Source: Lepiota brunneoincarnata (taxonomy: Eukaryota > Basidiomycota > Agaricomycetes > Agaricales > Agaricaceae). Taken from it: a DNA stretch of 64,000 bases. The notes beneath the pieces are model-generated. The model made no database searches and was not told where the DNA came from. It saw only the letters and a list, made by a program, of their open reading frames with translations. Shown here piece after piece: positions 45,308 to 55,924 of the stretch; position 1 is the first letter of the stretch; every line of letters begins with the position of its first letter. The translations under genes were made by a program, and so were the position numbers. The DNA is taken from the NCBI GenBank assembly GCA_023014365.1, contig JAEBUN010000009.1:682001-746000 (forward strand), written 5' to 3'.

Positions 45308-48300
45308 ATGGAGCCAGTAACGCCCTCTCAGCGAGGGACGTTTGATCTTCCCAAACCAGAAACAGGGCTCGCGGAGTGGACGAGCAGGATCAAGGCTCTC
45401 CAGCGTCAAGTTGATGCAGACGAGGAGGTCGAACAAAAGAGACTCGAGGAGGAGATTGCAGCGGCCCGAAAAGCGAGACTTCGTAGAAGTCGGGGAGTTG
45501 GTTATGGTGCTGACAGCTTGGACTTGTGTAAGCAACCTCATCTTACAATTTAAAAGCAGGAATTGATTGTTTTCTCTCTTTGCATATGAATCACAGCAAG
45601 ATCCCCTGCGAAGCTGGAATCACCTTCATCGGGGCTTGACGTTTCGCCTTCGGTTGATGTGTTCAAATCTTCACTGGACAAACAGGCCGATCAGGACGAT
45701 GCTCTGAATAAATTGACTGGGACATTGCCCAAAGTTGATACGTCGTCCATTACCCGAGGCGTGCTTCCCCGGCACAGCCATTTCCCTGCTACCCAACCTC
45801 CTCCATCTCACCGACCGGAGCCGGTTTCGTTGGCGGCCTTCATGGGGAGCCGTGCAACAGGACCACGTCTCAATCGCCATGCATCTCAACAGGATGCTCA
45901 TGACCCCACCCAATTTGAACAGCGGGCTATCTCTGCACCTCACCCTATCTTTGGCAAGGGCGGCGTCGCGATGCCAGGAATGGTCACCAGCGCCGGCGGC
46001 TCTGTTCGAGATGCAGTCAAAGCGTCAGAGGCTGTGGAGCGATACCAACCTCGACTGTCTAAGCAACCTTCTAAACCTTCCCTTGTGAAGCCGGGGGATG
46101 ACTCACCTCGATCTGTTTCCCCTCAGAAGTCTGGATCGCGTGATCGGACCATTAGCACTCCTTCAGTGAAGAAGAAATATACGGAGCAAATAGAGCAGCG
46201 TCCTATATCCCCCCAGAAATCGGGTTCCCAGTGAGCGGACTCTCAGTACATCCTAGTCCCGCACCTTCGGCTCTACAAGCTATTCACAATCTTAGCATCC
46301 GGCCCACACCTATCAAAGAGAGCCGGCCTAAGACCCCAACAAATAGGGAGCCTGTGTTATCTTCGTCCTCTCAAGTATCAGCTGAGCGAACATTCACGCC
46401 TCGCCAAGCGCCAACCAATGCTAGCGTTCGGTCCTCATCGACTAGGTCCTCTATCTCCACCCCAACCCTCGCGCGACCCATCCTTCCCGAACCTCGCGTG
46501 CAGTCTCAGCTCCCTAATATTCCTCCTAATCTCATGCCTTCTCCAGCATTTCAGAAATCTACTCCAACGAAGGACCCTACTCCTAGTATCAGCCGCCTTC
46601 AAGGCCGGGGCTTTGTTCAGAACATGATTAAGGCTAGCAGTCAACTTGAAAGCAGCCCAAAATCGGCTTCCAGCCTTTCGGAACCTTCGAAGCCTGCCAG
46701 TGGGCGAAAAGGTTCTGTTTTGGATCGCTGGCAACCAAGTAGTGCATCTTCTTCTCCTAGCACCCTCTGCGCCACACCGGGTCTCTCCCGCCCGGAGGTC
46801 ATTTACACTTGACCCTTCGGTAACTCCGGATCCACCTGTATCGAAACCACCTACGCCAGCATCTGTGTCCCCATCTCCTGCACCGACCAAGGCGCTAAAG
46901 CCAAAGGTGTCTTTTCCTACGCTGCTCCACCCCGACCCTTTGGTGCCGCCGGAGCCCCTCAGCCCCCGTCGTGCCAAACTCGTTGAGAAGATGGTACCGC
47001 CAGAAGGTAGTGCTGGGTTCGGTTCCGCCACAACTATGGTTGTTTATAAACCGAATACGCCTGAAAAACCCACTCGGCCAGGCAAGGAGCTCATTTCGGC
47101 TCCATCTGTTGATGAACTAGGGGTGAGGCGTGATAGTAGCTCGGATACCAAGGGCAAATCACGGTTTCCCTCCCCGTCAGATCTTCCGGGGCCAACAGGG
47201 AAACCTTTGAATCATGTGCGTTCATTCTGGTGATGCTATGCCGGTGTCTACTTACAGTGTTCGCCTATTTTTTTTTGTGTAATTTCCGTGATATTGGTCG
47301 CCAATTATAATTTCTTGCATGATGAAATACAGCCAACCAGGGAACGAGCGCGGAAACCTAAAAAGAGTAGGGACGCGAGCGGAGGAGCACCGCATCAAGC
47401 TAGAATACTCTCGGAACCTGCCAGGGATCCTCAGGGAAAAGCTCTTCCCTTACACCGACCGCTGCAGCCGCCGCCCGAACTGACTAATGATACGGTTACG
47501 CCCCCTGCACTCGGAACGGCCAGCACCCTAGTCATAGCTGATCCGGTCGTTGACAGGGAGCCCGCACCAAAGATCGCTCGTCTCGTTCAGATGCTGGGCC
47601 AAAATGCTCCAATTGGAGTAAAGCCTGTCTCTCCACCTACAACCCTACCCTACCATCAAACCTCACCGCCAGAAACCCGGTCTAGAACGGATCCAAGTCT
47701 CATACGTCGGGCCTTACCTGGGATGACCAGTGGAGACAACTTGAGAACACCAGTCGTTGGCGAGGAAAAATCCCCTTCACCCGAGTCTACTCTCCAAGCA
47801 TCATGCCCTTGCGGAGTTGCAGATTCTAGCCGAGACACTAGCCCCTCTGGCACATCTGAATACATTGGCCCTCTTAGCAATGCCGAGGGGTATCCCAAGC
47901 CGTCGAGCCTTTCCCAGAATGACAGGTCACCGAGATCCCCTTCCTCACCAAAGCATACTCGAATACCTAGCACTGGCAATCGAGCCCTTGTCATGGATGT
48001 TGCCCAGGCTTTGAGCGAATATAATACCAATTTGAGTAACGAGAGCGTCAAATGTCCACGAGAAGCCCTAGAGCCAGTGGCAGAACCGATTGTCAGACCA
48101 AGGCATATCGTTCCTCCCTCCCTAGAGAGAAGGAGATCGAGTTATGATCGATTTTCCGCTATATCTGTTATGCCACCTCTGGAGGAAGAAGCTACCCCGT
48201 ATGCCACCCCGCGTGGTACCTTGACTCGAACACCCGATAACCTTTCTCGCGGAGCAACACTTAGCAGGCATGTAGACACTACTGCTACAGTAGACCAGAT

Positions 48301-49958
48301 ACGGGCCACTACAGAGGTGGGGAATGATGTTGTCTATCTGGGTAGGCTTGATAAATTTGATGTGTGAGGCGTTCGTTGACTTTCGCATCAGAAGTTGATG
48401 ATACCCCTTTACCCCATATCGATGTCTCCGACCTCCTTCGATCCCACAAAACTCCACCCTTGGCTTCTCCTGACGTACAGACAATCTCCGTGGACGTCCT
48501 TGCTATCAATGGATCATCAGCCACCAGCTATATCTCGTGATGCAGATGTTTTCTATGACTCAGAAATTCTAGTAATAGTTCATCGCTACAAGTCGAAGTC
48601 AAGTGGCTTGGCCTCAACACAGCTATGGGAGTGGCACGGAAAAAAGAGCAGTATGGGAGAAAGAGAGGAACGGAAATTGCAAGAACTCGCGAAGCGTTAT
48701 AACACATCACCTGTGAGTTAATCGGCAATCTCAGACAAATTCAATCTAAGATAAACTTCCAGACTATCATCTATCAGTGTTCTGAACCGCCGCAAGTGGT
48801 ACATCTCTTAGGTGGACAGCTGGTTGCTAGGCAGGTGTGTTGGCTGCAAGTTATGTATCAGGAGCTTGGACAGATATATTTGCAGGGAAATCGGTCGCAT
48901 TGGTCAGCGGAAAATACGGCGATGTACTCGATTCGCAAATCGGGCGGAGTCATCTATATCGACGAGAATGATGTTGTGAGTTGCAACGCTAAGGAGCCCG
49001 GCTTACCTCTCACCCCTGGAGTAGAGTATCAAGAATCTGTGTTCCGCATTCAGCTATTGCTTGACAATACTGGATACTACCTATGTTTGGCATGGCTGTG
49101 GATCTATGGACGTAGAGAGAGAGGCGGCGCTCCAATATGCATCTCGTATTAGCAGGGGGGATACGTCTATCGTTCAACTCTGCGAGGACGAGAATGATAG
49201 CGATGAATTGTTTTGGATGGCCCTGGGTGACGAAGGGTTTGCTAAGGCAGACTACTGGCAATGGAGAAGATATTCTTCCGTGACTAGTCCTCGACTCTGG
49301 CTGGTAAATGCTAGGGCCAATCCCTCCGTAAGTTGAAGTGTTATGCCCCTATCTGTCGGAATGTATTCACGTTTATCCCTCAGGTCACCGCGGTGACATC
49401 GTTCCGGGATGAGGGTGCGCTGCAAAAATCAATATATATCATTGACTGCGTTTGGGAGTACTTTGTTTTGGTTGGAAGCCAGGCTCGAGGTGAGCGATCC
49501 GGCATTAGACTTGCTCTTAATATTGCAAAAGTGAGTGATCCATAACTATATGAATCAAACTTTGTAACAGGTTTCGGTTCTTCAGAGCTTCTCGAAGGTC
49601 TCAGCTTCATCAAGGCCCTTCGTCCCCACTGTTCATGCCCTTGTGCTACCCTCACGCTTGCCCATAGATCTTCGCCTGAGCTTGCGTGAATTGGATGAAG
49701 CGGAAGTGGTAAATGACCATGCGCTCCCCTACTCAGAACCCCTCTCATCACATCAATATAGAACAATAATGATATACCGGACCACATGAACCTCCTGTCC
49801 CTCTCCCAATCGGAGAGTCATGTGAGTCTACTCTTTTATTTGTCGACCTCTTGAGTACTCACGGGAGAATATAGCTGCAAAGACGTTCGTGGGAAAGGAC
49901 CGCTTTGAAGGACCCTACCATGCTACCTTTAGGTGTGTCGGTTTCGGACACGCGGTAG
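45308..49958 (+). CDS. DUF4045 / gelsolin-repeat protein, large (about three apparent frameshifts)
   Basis: The start at 45308 (MEPVTPSQRGTFDLPKPET) leads into LAEWTSRIKALQRQVDADEE and a Glu/Arg-rich coiled coil ending AARKARLRRSRGVG, the DUF4045 N-terminal signature. About 900 residues of Ser/Pro-rich disordered sequence follow (45600-48350), with repeats such as SPQKSGS. The C-terminal third has gelsolin-like repeats: FYDSEILVIVHRYKSKSSG, STQLWEWHGKKSSMGE, VVHLLGGQLVARQ, NTAMYSIRKSGGVIYIDEND, WHGCGSMDVEREAALQYASR, DELFWMALGDEGFAKADYWQ and SIYIIDCVWEYFVLVGSQAR, then RPFVPTVHALVLPSRLPIDL and PDHMNLLSLSQSE, ending SVSDTR at 49956-49958. The family is fungal and presumed actin-related. Frame changes at about 46230-46260 (two extra bases) and at 46763-46765 (one extra C) are not explained by introns. 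Confidence 0.8.
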
Positions 49959-50517
49959 GATCGCGATCAGACTCTGGTTGGTTTCCTGTGTTAAATCTAT
50001 ACCCATTGATTTAACTCGACATCGAGAATGCAAGTAAATTGCTGCTCTGCGCTAATTGATTACGTTCATTTCGAGCCCAGGCCAATGAATCCCCACACAC
50101 GGTGCCATCAATTAGCCTCCAGCGTTCTCGCTCTTATATTTGCTCATCAATTCAAAAGTAATAGGATTGCGCACTCTTAAATTGATGCCACTATATATGG
50201 GTGCCAGCGAAACAATACAATTGCGATCAACGAAGCACCGTGCGAATTAACTCCATGTGAACCTCAAGCAGTCGTGGTCGCTATTTTTTGCGGAACAAAA
50301 GCGCTATAGGCCGTAGCGCGATTTGTATGACACCTATCCTGGGGTTACGCAGCTTTTATGCTTCCAAGAACGGCCATTTGCTCCTGACAGCTTCCTATGG
50401 CATGATCTTCTTGAATTACTACTGTGCGACAGCCGAATACTAGGAGCACCAATGCAGGGGGTATAAAGGGTGTCGGTCGCGAAGGTGGCCAAGAGGCGTA
50501 AAGGTCTACCCACCGCC
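49959..50517. other. Intergenic, GH17 promoter at right end
   Basis: No gene recognised. AT-rich stretch with several ATTGAT/AATTGATG-like words; a TATA box lies just before the GH17 gene. Confidence 0.5.
50462..50469 (+). promoter_or_regulatory. TATA box of the GH17 gene
   Basis: TATAAAGG is 56 bp upstream of the ATG at 50518, an unusually clear and close TATA element for this window. Confidence 0.55.
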
Positions 50518-51943
50518 ATGTACCTCTTGCTTGCTTTGTTATGCCTGACTCTGAATTTGGGTGCCATTCGTGCCAGCCCGCCAGCCACTGCTAACACGGA
50601 GCTGGATGCTCGGGCAACCAATTGCTTCCCTGCACTTGGGTTCAAGATGCCTGCCACGGTACCTCCGAACTCTCAGCTGAGTACGTGGTGGTGCGACCCT
50701 TCTACAGAGTATGCATTTTTGGGCTTCAGCTATGAAGTCACAGAGTGTGAGTATTTGTGCACAGGTCTATCAACCCTGTCATTGTCGTTGACTCTTGACT
50801 TGAAGGCCAGAGCAGAGGCCAGCTCATCGCTGAGTTCAAGGATATACGAAACCATTTCAAGTCGCGCTATGTCCGGCTTTACGGTGCTTGTGACAGAAAA
50901 GGCTTCTAGTGAGCGCTTACTCTCCAGTGGCATTCGTATACGCTCAAAGTATGCTAGCGATGACATAGTTGAAGCCGCCTGGACCGCCGGGCTGGGGGTA
51001 CATGCTCTCATATGGGTAAGCCCTTATGCCCCGGGTATATGGACAGGGTTGAGCAGAAATCACTGGACATAGTTTGGTTTCGACGGAGACGACCTCTGGA
51101 TCGGAAGACGCAATAGGCTCTTTGCAACGCTGCATGCCAATCCCAAAGCTAAATGGATCACTCGCGTGCTCCAGTTTGGTTCAGAACCGCTTTTCGATAA
51201 CGTTCTGCCTCATCAACAGCTAGCTAGCCAAGTGCTTGCAGCTAAACGAAACCTGTCCAGTCTACATATTCCTGTGACGGTATCTGAGCTTGCATTTGGG
51301 TACGCCCCGTGCTATTGATACATTTGATCGTCCAATGAACCCGGCCTTATCAGTTACCAAGAACGTGGGGGGGCTCAAGATGTGCTTGACGCGATCGACT
51401 CCATTAATATTCACATGTTGCCCTTCTTCTCCCAGAAGGCATCTACAGGTGACTACTATACAAGATATCCACTTAAGTAACCTCTTTTTGACACACTACT
51501 CTAGCTAAGAACTCGTGGCCCCTGGTCCTAGGCGACCTCCAATTTTTTATTGACAACGGAAACGGCAAGAAGATGTACTTTGATGAGGTATGAGGTCGAT
51601 TCATGCCAATAATCTACGGCTCCCTCACTAGCTGCTCTAGAATGGATGGCCTTCAGTCACCTCATCTGGAGTACAACCTAACAGTCCGGATGCCGTTGCT
51701 GACGTGCAAAATGAACATGTATGTGTTTTTCACACGCGGTCTAGAACAAACGCTCACAAGAGCGGGGATATACAGGACTACTATGTGCTGCTCGACTCCC
51801 ACTGCTCGGATCTTAAAAAGGTTGTTGGAGGCGGCGTTGGGTGGTTCGCGCACATCTACAACGACGAACAAGAACCGGGCTACGGTATCTATGACGAGAA
51901 TGGAGACTTGAAGTTCCCCTTCAGCCCTCGCACCTCTTGTTGA
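50518..51943 (+). CDS. Secreted GH17-like beta-1,3-glucanase/glucan-modifying enzyme
   Basis: Signal peptide MYLLLALLCLTLNLGAIRAS. The mature protein starts near ATNCFPALGFKMPATVPP, then WWCDPSTEYAFLGFSYEVTE and, after an intron, CQSRGQLIAEFKDIRNHFKS and RYVRLYGACDRKGFY. Further blocks: VEAAWTAGLGVHALIW, FGFDGDDLWIGRRNRLFATL, LQFGSEPLFDNVLPHQQL, LHIPVTVSELAFGY, DVLDAIDSINIHMLPFFSQK, KMYFDENGWPSVTSSGVQPN, DYYVLLDSHCSDLKK, GVGWFAHIYNDEQEPGYGIY. The Glu in FGSEP aligns with the GH17 acid/base (VGNE in relatives) and the Glu in DENGWPS with the nucleophile (ETGWP). Seven or eight short introns, with the whole frame intact. It acts in the wall or outside the cell on beta-1,3-glucan. Activity on substrate is inferred. 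Confidence 0.85.
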
Positions 51944-52538
51944 TTGCGCGCTTACATAACTGAGTTGCAGGAAACTCGTCTTATTTCTCTTTCTTTTCTC
52001 TTGGACGATAGTTACATGGTGCTTAACAACGCGTAGGATGTTGCTTCCCATGGTACTTGATATTCAAAGGATATTACCACGGCACTGAGTCCCGTTTCAT
52101 GTTGAGATGTTCTCAGTGTGCTCTAGAAGTCCGTCGGCTTGGCATCCCTCTTCCGGCCTTCCAAGTCTCCGTGTTACAACGCACATCCGAAACCGCATTC
52201 CGCTGGATGGCCCCGCTCAACCCTAGCTGATTGTCTTGTCACTAGACTGAGTACGTTACCCACGTTGTCGCCTCATGGTTTCACGTCTCCTTCACCGATG
52301 AGCATGTAAACCCCAAGGGGTCCGTGCAGAAGGCTCATGTACAACTCGTTGGTCTGCGATACATCCGGCACGGGGCAATACTCTGTATATAAAGGGTCTC
52401 TTCTACGAGAGAAGTCAAACAGTGACCCCCGCATAAGCTGCTGGCTGCGCTCGATTACACCGCTTATCCCGAAACTGGTTTTCAGGCTTATTTTTTTCTC
52501 CCGCATACCCTGCCACCCTTCTCTCCTCTGTGACCGAC
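51944..52538. other. Intergenic, promoter of the coiled-coil gene
   Basis: No gene recognised. Contains the 3' flank of GH17 and the TATA element of the next gene. Confidence 0.5.
52386..52394 (+). promoter_or_regulatory. TATA box of the coiled-coil gene
   Basis: TATATAAAG, 145 bp upstream of the ATG at 52539, followed by a C/T-rich leader. Confidence 0.45.
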
Positions 52539-54132
52539 ATGACTTGCCGGAATAAACCAAGGAAGCTCTCCGTGATCATTCCTCCAACACCCGTTTCTAC
52601 CCAGGCAGCTACCGAGGCTACTGCCAATGATGACGGTTATTTATATCAACACTTTTCTCGCCACTACGATTCTCCTACTACTTCCCCGCTCGAGCATCCG
52701 TATCGCCCTCGTACAGCCGTCAGGCAAGAACCGGAGTTTGATGCTATAGACATCGACCTGAAGGCACAAGAATTTGCCTCCCCCGACCTTTTGGCTGTTG
52801 CCAACTTGTTTATTTCGATGAAAAAGACGCTCACCCAAATGACCAGAACTTTCGACGTACTTGGAGAGCAATTCCAGCGGATGTCCTCGCTTGCTATTGA
52901 AGTCAAGCATGCCGAAGAGGTGAAGCGTGCATGGATGCTAGTTTACTGATGTGTGTTCAATTATGCTATTGCTATGGGATAGATACGAAAAGTCAAGACA
53001 GAACTCGAGCAACAAATCGCGCGACAGGAGTCAGAGGTACAAAAAATCCGTCAAAGGCTGGAAGGCGAAGTGAGGACCGCAATCGAAGATAGGTTGCGCT
53101 CAAAGCTGTCTGCTCTGATTCAAAGGTCCGTTATGAGGCAGGTGGAGGAGCGGGTTCGACGGGAGGTCAGCACGCCCGGCCTCCTTTCTGGCTCCAGAAT
53201 ACCTGATTGTTTTTTTTTGTGAATGCATTACAGCTCTTAATCCAGGTCCCGCAAAGGCTCCATGGCGAAATCGGGCTGAGCGGCTTAAACCATACGGATA
53301 CTCTGCTACCTGGCTCGGTTGGTGAATTGCAACCCAGCTCCGTCTTCCCACAAATTTCCTTTGACGGAGACACTCAAGCAATCGAGATACCGACCTTGTA
53401 GGTGCTTTGCCATGTTGATTTGGAGAGGCTAATACATCTTCAGCGTTATTCAAGAAATAGGAGACCGTGATCATCAGTCCCCGCCCACACCGCGACCTCT
53501 ACGTCCCTTGCTTCGTCCTTTGCCGACACCTGAGCAATCCCCAGCCTATACGGTTGAGGACTCACCATCATCCAGGTCGACGTCCGGTTGCCCTACTCCA
53601 ATCTCAGCCTATCCAAAGGTCCCTGCCCCTACGCCAATAACGAGTAGTGCATCTACTCTCATGGTGCCCATGAGAAACAATACGGGCTTATTGTCTCCAG
53701 TGCCACCTACGCCCTCACCACTTGCTCCGCGGGATCTTAATTCCCTCTTTGCGTTGACCTCGGAGAAAATCAGGTCACTGTCGTGGAGCTACGATTTAGA
53801 TGGGTTCGCTTTGCCCTCGCCAGTTCCTGAGTGGCCAAAGGCGAGGACTGTCATGAAAACGCCGTCGAGTTTGTGGTCTGAGCCGCTTTTCGTGCCTCAG
53901 CCTATCTCTGTCAACCTTAACAATATGGAGTCGAACTCAGAGGGTAGGGACCTTGTGTTGTGTGCTGAGGTTTGTCTCCCGCCCACCACTTTGTCTTCAT
54001 TGTGGTTTGACTAATTGAAGTGATGCTTGTTAGACCCCGGTGCTTATGATCCCACCACCTCGACCCCAGCCACGGGCAGGGAACTCGGTGACAGATAACT
54101 TGAAGCTGCTGCCCCCTTTAATCATAAATTGA
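52539..54132 (+). CDS. Uncharacterised coiled-coil protein with Pro/Ser/Thr-rich C-terminal half
   Basis: Not recognised. The start at 52539 (MTCRNKPRKLSVIIPPTP) leads to a disordered N-terminus, then ASPDLLAVANLFISMKKTLT and FDVLGEQFQRMSSLAIEVKH, spliced at 52919 to IRKVKTELEQQIARQESEVQ, KIRQRLEGEVRTAIEDRLRS and KLSALIQRSVMRQVEERVRR. This is a long charged coiled coil of about 110 residues. A second half, rich in Pro/Ser/Thr, includes LIQVPQRLHGEIGLSGLNH, SPPTPRPLRPLLRPLPTPE and a conserved-looking LSWSYDLDGFALPSPVPEWP. The last exon ends LLPPLIIN at 54130-54132. Introns are short and in phase and the frame is intact. A scaffold role is possible but unsupported. Confidence 0.75.
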
Positions 54133-54460
54133 ACTGTCCGCAGCTGGCCCTGTGGATCCGTAGCGTAGTTGTTTGGCTTGAGTGTGGTGTCTTTTGCTGA
54201 TTGACAACTGTGATATATGCCCACCGATAATTACAGCCAGTAAATGTTTCAGAGCGACACTCGAGCACCATTCGACGATAGATGTGGCGTTTCGGGGCAT
54301 CCCAGTATAAAGCGAAGCCCACAGTGTGAAAATTCGCGTTGGTATTATAATAAACAAATGAGCTTCGACCCGAAAGCAGGTGAGTAGTGCGAATTCCACA
54401 TCACGTGATACGCAGGGTTAAGCCCGTTCTGCAACTAAAGTCTACATTTCAACTCGCACA
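54133..54460. other. Intergenic, BUD13 promoter
   Basis: About 330 bases with no gene; presumably promoter and leader of BUD13, ending AACTCGCACA before ATG. Confidence 0.5.
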
Positions 54461-55513
54461 ATGACCGACCTCAAAGCATATCTCGCCGAGAAATACATGT
54501 CGGGTCCCAAAGCAGACGCAATTCTCTCGCGCGTAGCCCCAAAGAAGAAAAAGAAAAAGAAGAAAACAGAGGGCACTGTGCCCTCTGCAGGCTCTTCATT
54601 CATTAACGATGACGATGGAGGAGGGTGGGGCTGGGACCAGGGCAACGAGGAAGACGACGACCTTGCGGATGCAGTCATAGCCACAGACCGGTCGTTCAAG
54701 AAACGCAAAGTCGCGCCTTCGGAAACATCCAATTGGGTAACGGTGGAGGAAGGCATCAAGCAGGAAGAGGAGGAGACGCCAGTGGATGAACAGCCAATAG
54801 TAGTTGAAACCGAGTCGGAATCATTCAAAGGCGGGCTTGTAACTGCGTCCAAGCTACGCAGGGTGATGCCGACGAGTAAGGTGCAGAAGCAGGAGACACA
54901 GACAGCAGAAGAAATTGCGCAGGCACAAGAAACAGTGTATCGTGACTCGAGTGGGAAACGAATAGACACCAAGGCGGAGAAAGCTGCGGCAGCGAGGGCG
55001 AAGAGGGAGAGGGAGGAGAAGGAGGCACAGAGGATGGAATGGGGAAAGGGTCTGGTGCAAAGGGAGGATGCGGAGAAAAGAAAGCAAGAGCTGGAGAAAC
55101 AACGAGGGAAAGCGTTTGCAAGGCACGCGGACGATAAAGAATTGAATGAAGAGTTGAAGGCGAAGGAGCTTTGGAATGATCCTGCGGCTGCTTTCCTGAT
55201 GGTTTGTGCTTTCACCATCATTTACACCCCTACGCTCAACCCTAGCTTTACTTTTTAGAAGAGGAAAACTAAAGGCCCTCGAAAGCCAGAGTACGCTGGT
55301 CCACCACCACCTCCAAATCGCTTCGGCATCAAACCAGGCTACCGTTGGGATGGTGTTGGTATGTCTCATTCCAACCTTGGAGAGCAAAGCCCGGACATTG
55401 AAGGTTCTCCTTTAGATCGCGGCAATGGCTTCGAGAAGAAGCTATTCCAATCCTTCAACGCTCAGAAGCGGAGGGGACAAGAGAGTTATCATTGGGGCGT
55501 AGACGATATGTAG
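54461..55513 (+). CDS. BUD13: Pre-mRNA-splicing factor BUD13/Cwc26 (RES complex)
   Basis: Three exons: 54461-55201, 55259-55358, 55416-55513. The N-terminal signature [20 protein letters not shown] is followed by a Lys-rich run (PKKKKKKKK) and a variable acidic middle. The conserved C-terminal half reads [34 protein letters not shown], coiled [60 protein letters not shown] and [20 protein letters not shown], ending WGVDDM. All BUD13 landmarks are present and the length of about 312 residues is normal. BUD13 joins Snu17/Ist3 and Pml1 in the RES complex, which supports the activated spliceosome and retention of unspliced RNA. The 3' end faces the BRCT gene across 411 bp. Confidence 0.95.
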
Positions 55514-55924
55514 GGCATGTCCCCTTGATTTCTCTGCCCTCCTCCCGTTTGCGACTCAACGATTGCCATACTTTGACTTTCGAGAGGAAGCGAGACCCTC
55601 GCGCTTCTCTGGAACAATGATTCCCTTCTGGCCATGGATGCAACTTCGTCGTACGCAGCTCCGTTGAGGATCATTAGCGTTCGGTCAGATCCTGTGTTGT
55701 AACATTTGGGCATCGGAGTAACTACATAACAATATCTAGTGAGGAAACGTGTCGAACAAATCCACAACAACTTCGTAAGTTTACAGATTCCAGGAAGAGT
55801 AGCAGATGTAGTGAGATGTTAGGGCCAGAGAGATGTGCGATCAGGAAAAGAGTGATATATGGGAGAATGTGTGAGTAAGGAAGTAAATGAAGCTCATTAG
55901 TAACTTGGGCAGTGGTTAGGACAA
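55514..55924. other. Convergent 3' intergenic region
   Basis: Between the 3' ends of BUD13 (plus) and the BRCT gene (minus); no gene recognised. Confidence 0.5.

Noticed and set aside
54442..55221. 259-codon minus-strand frame rich in Ser and Leu
   Set aside because: It is the exact antisense of BUD13 exon 1; the plus strand has full family motifs.
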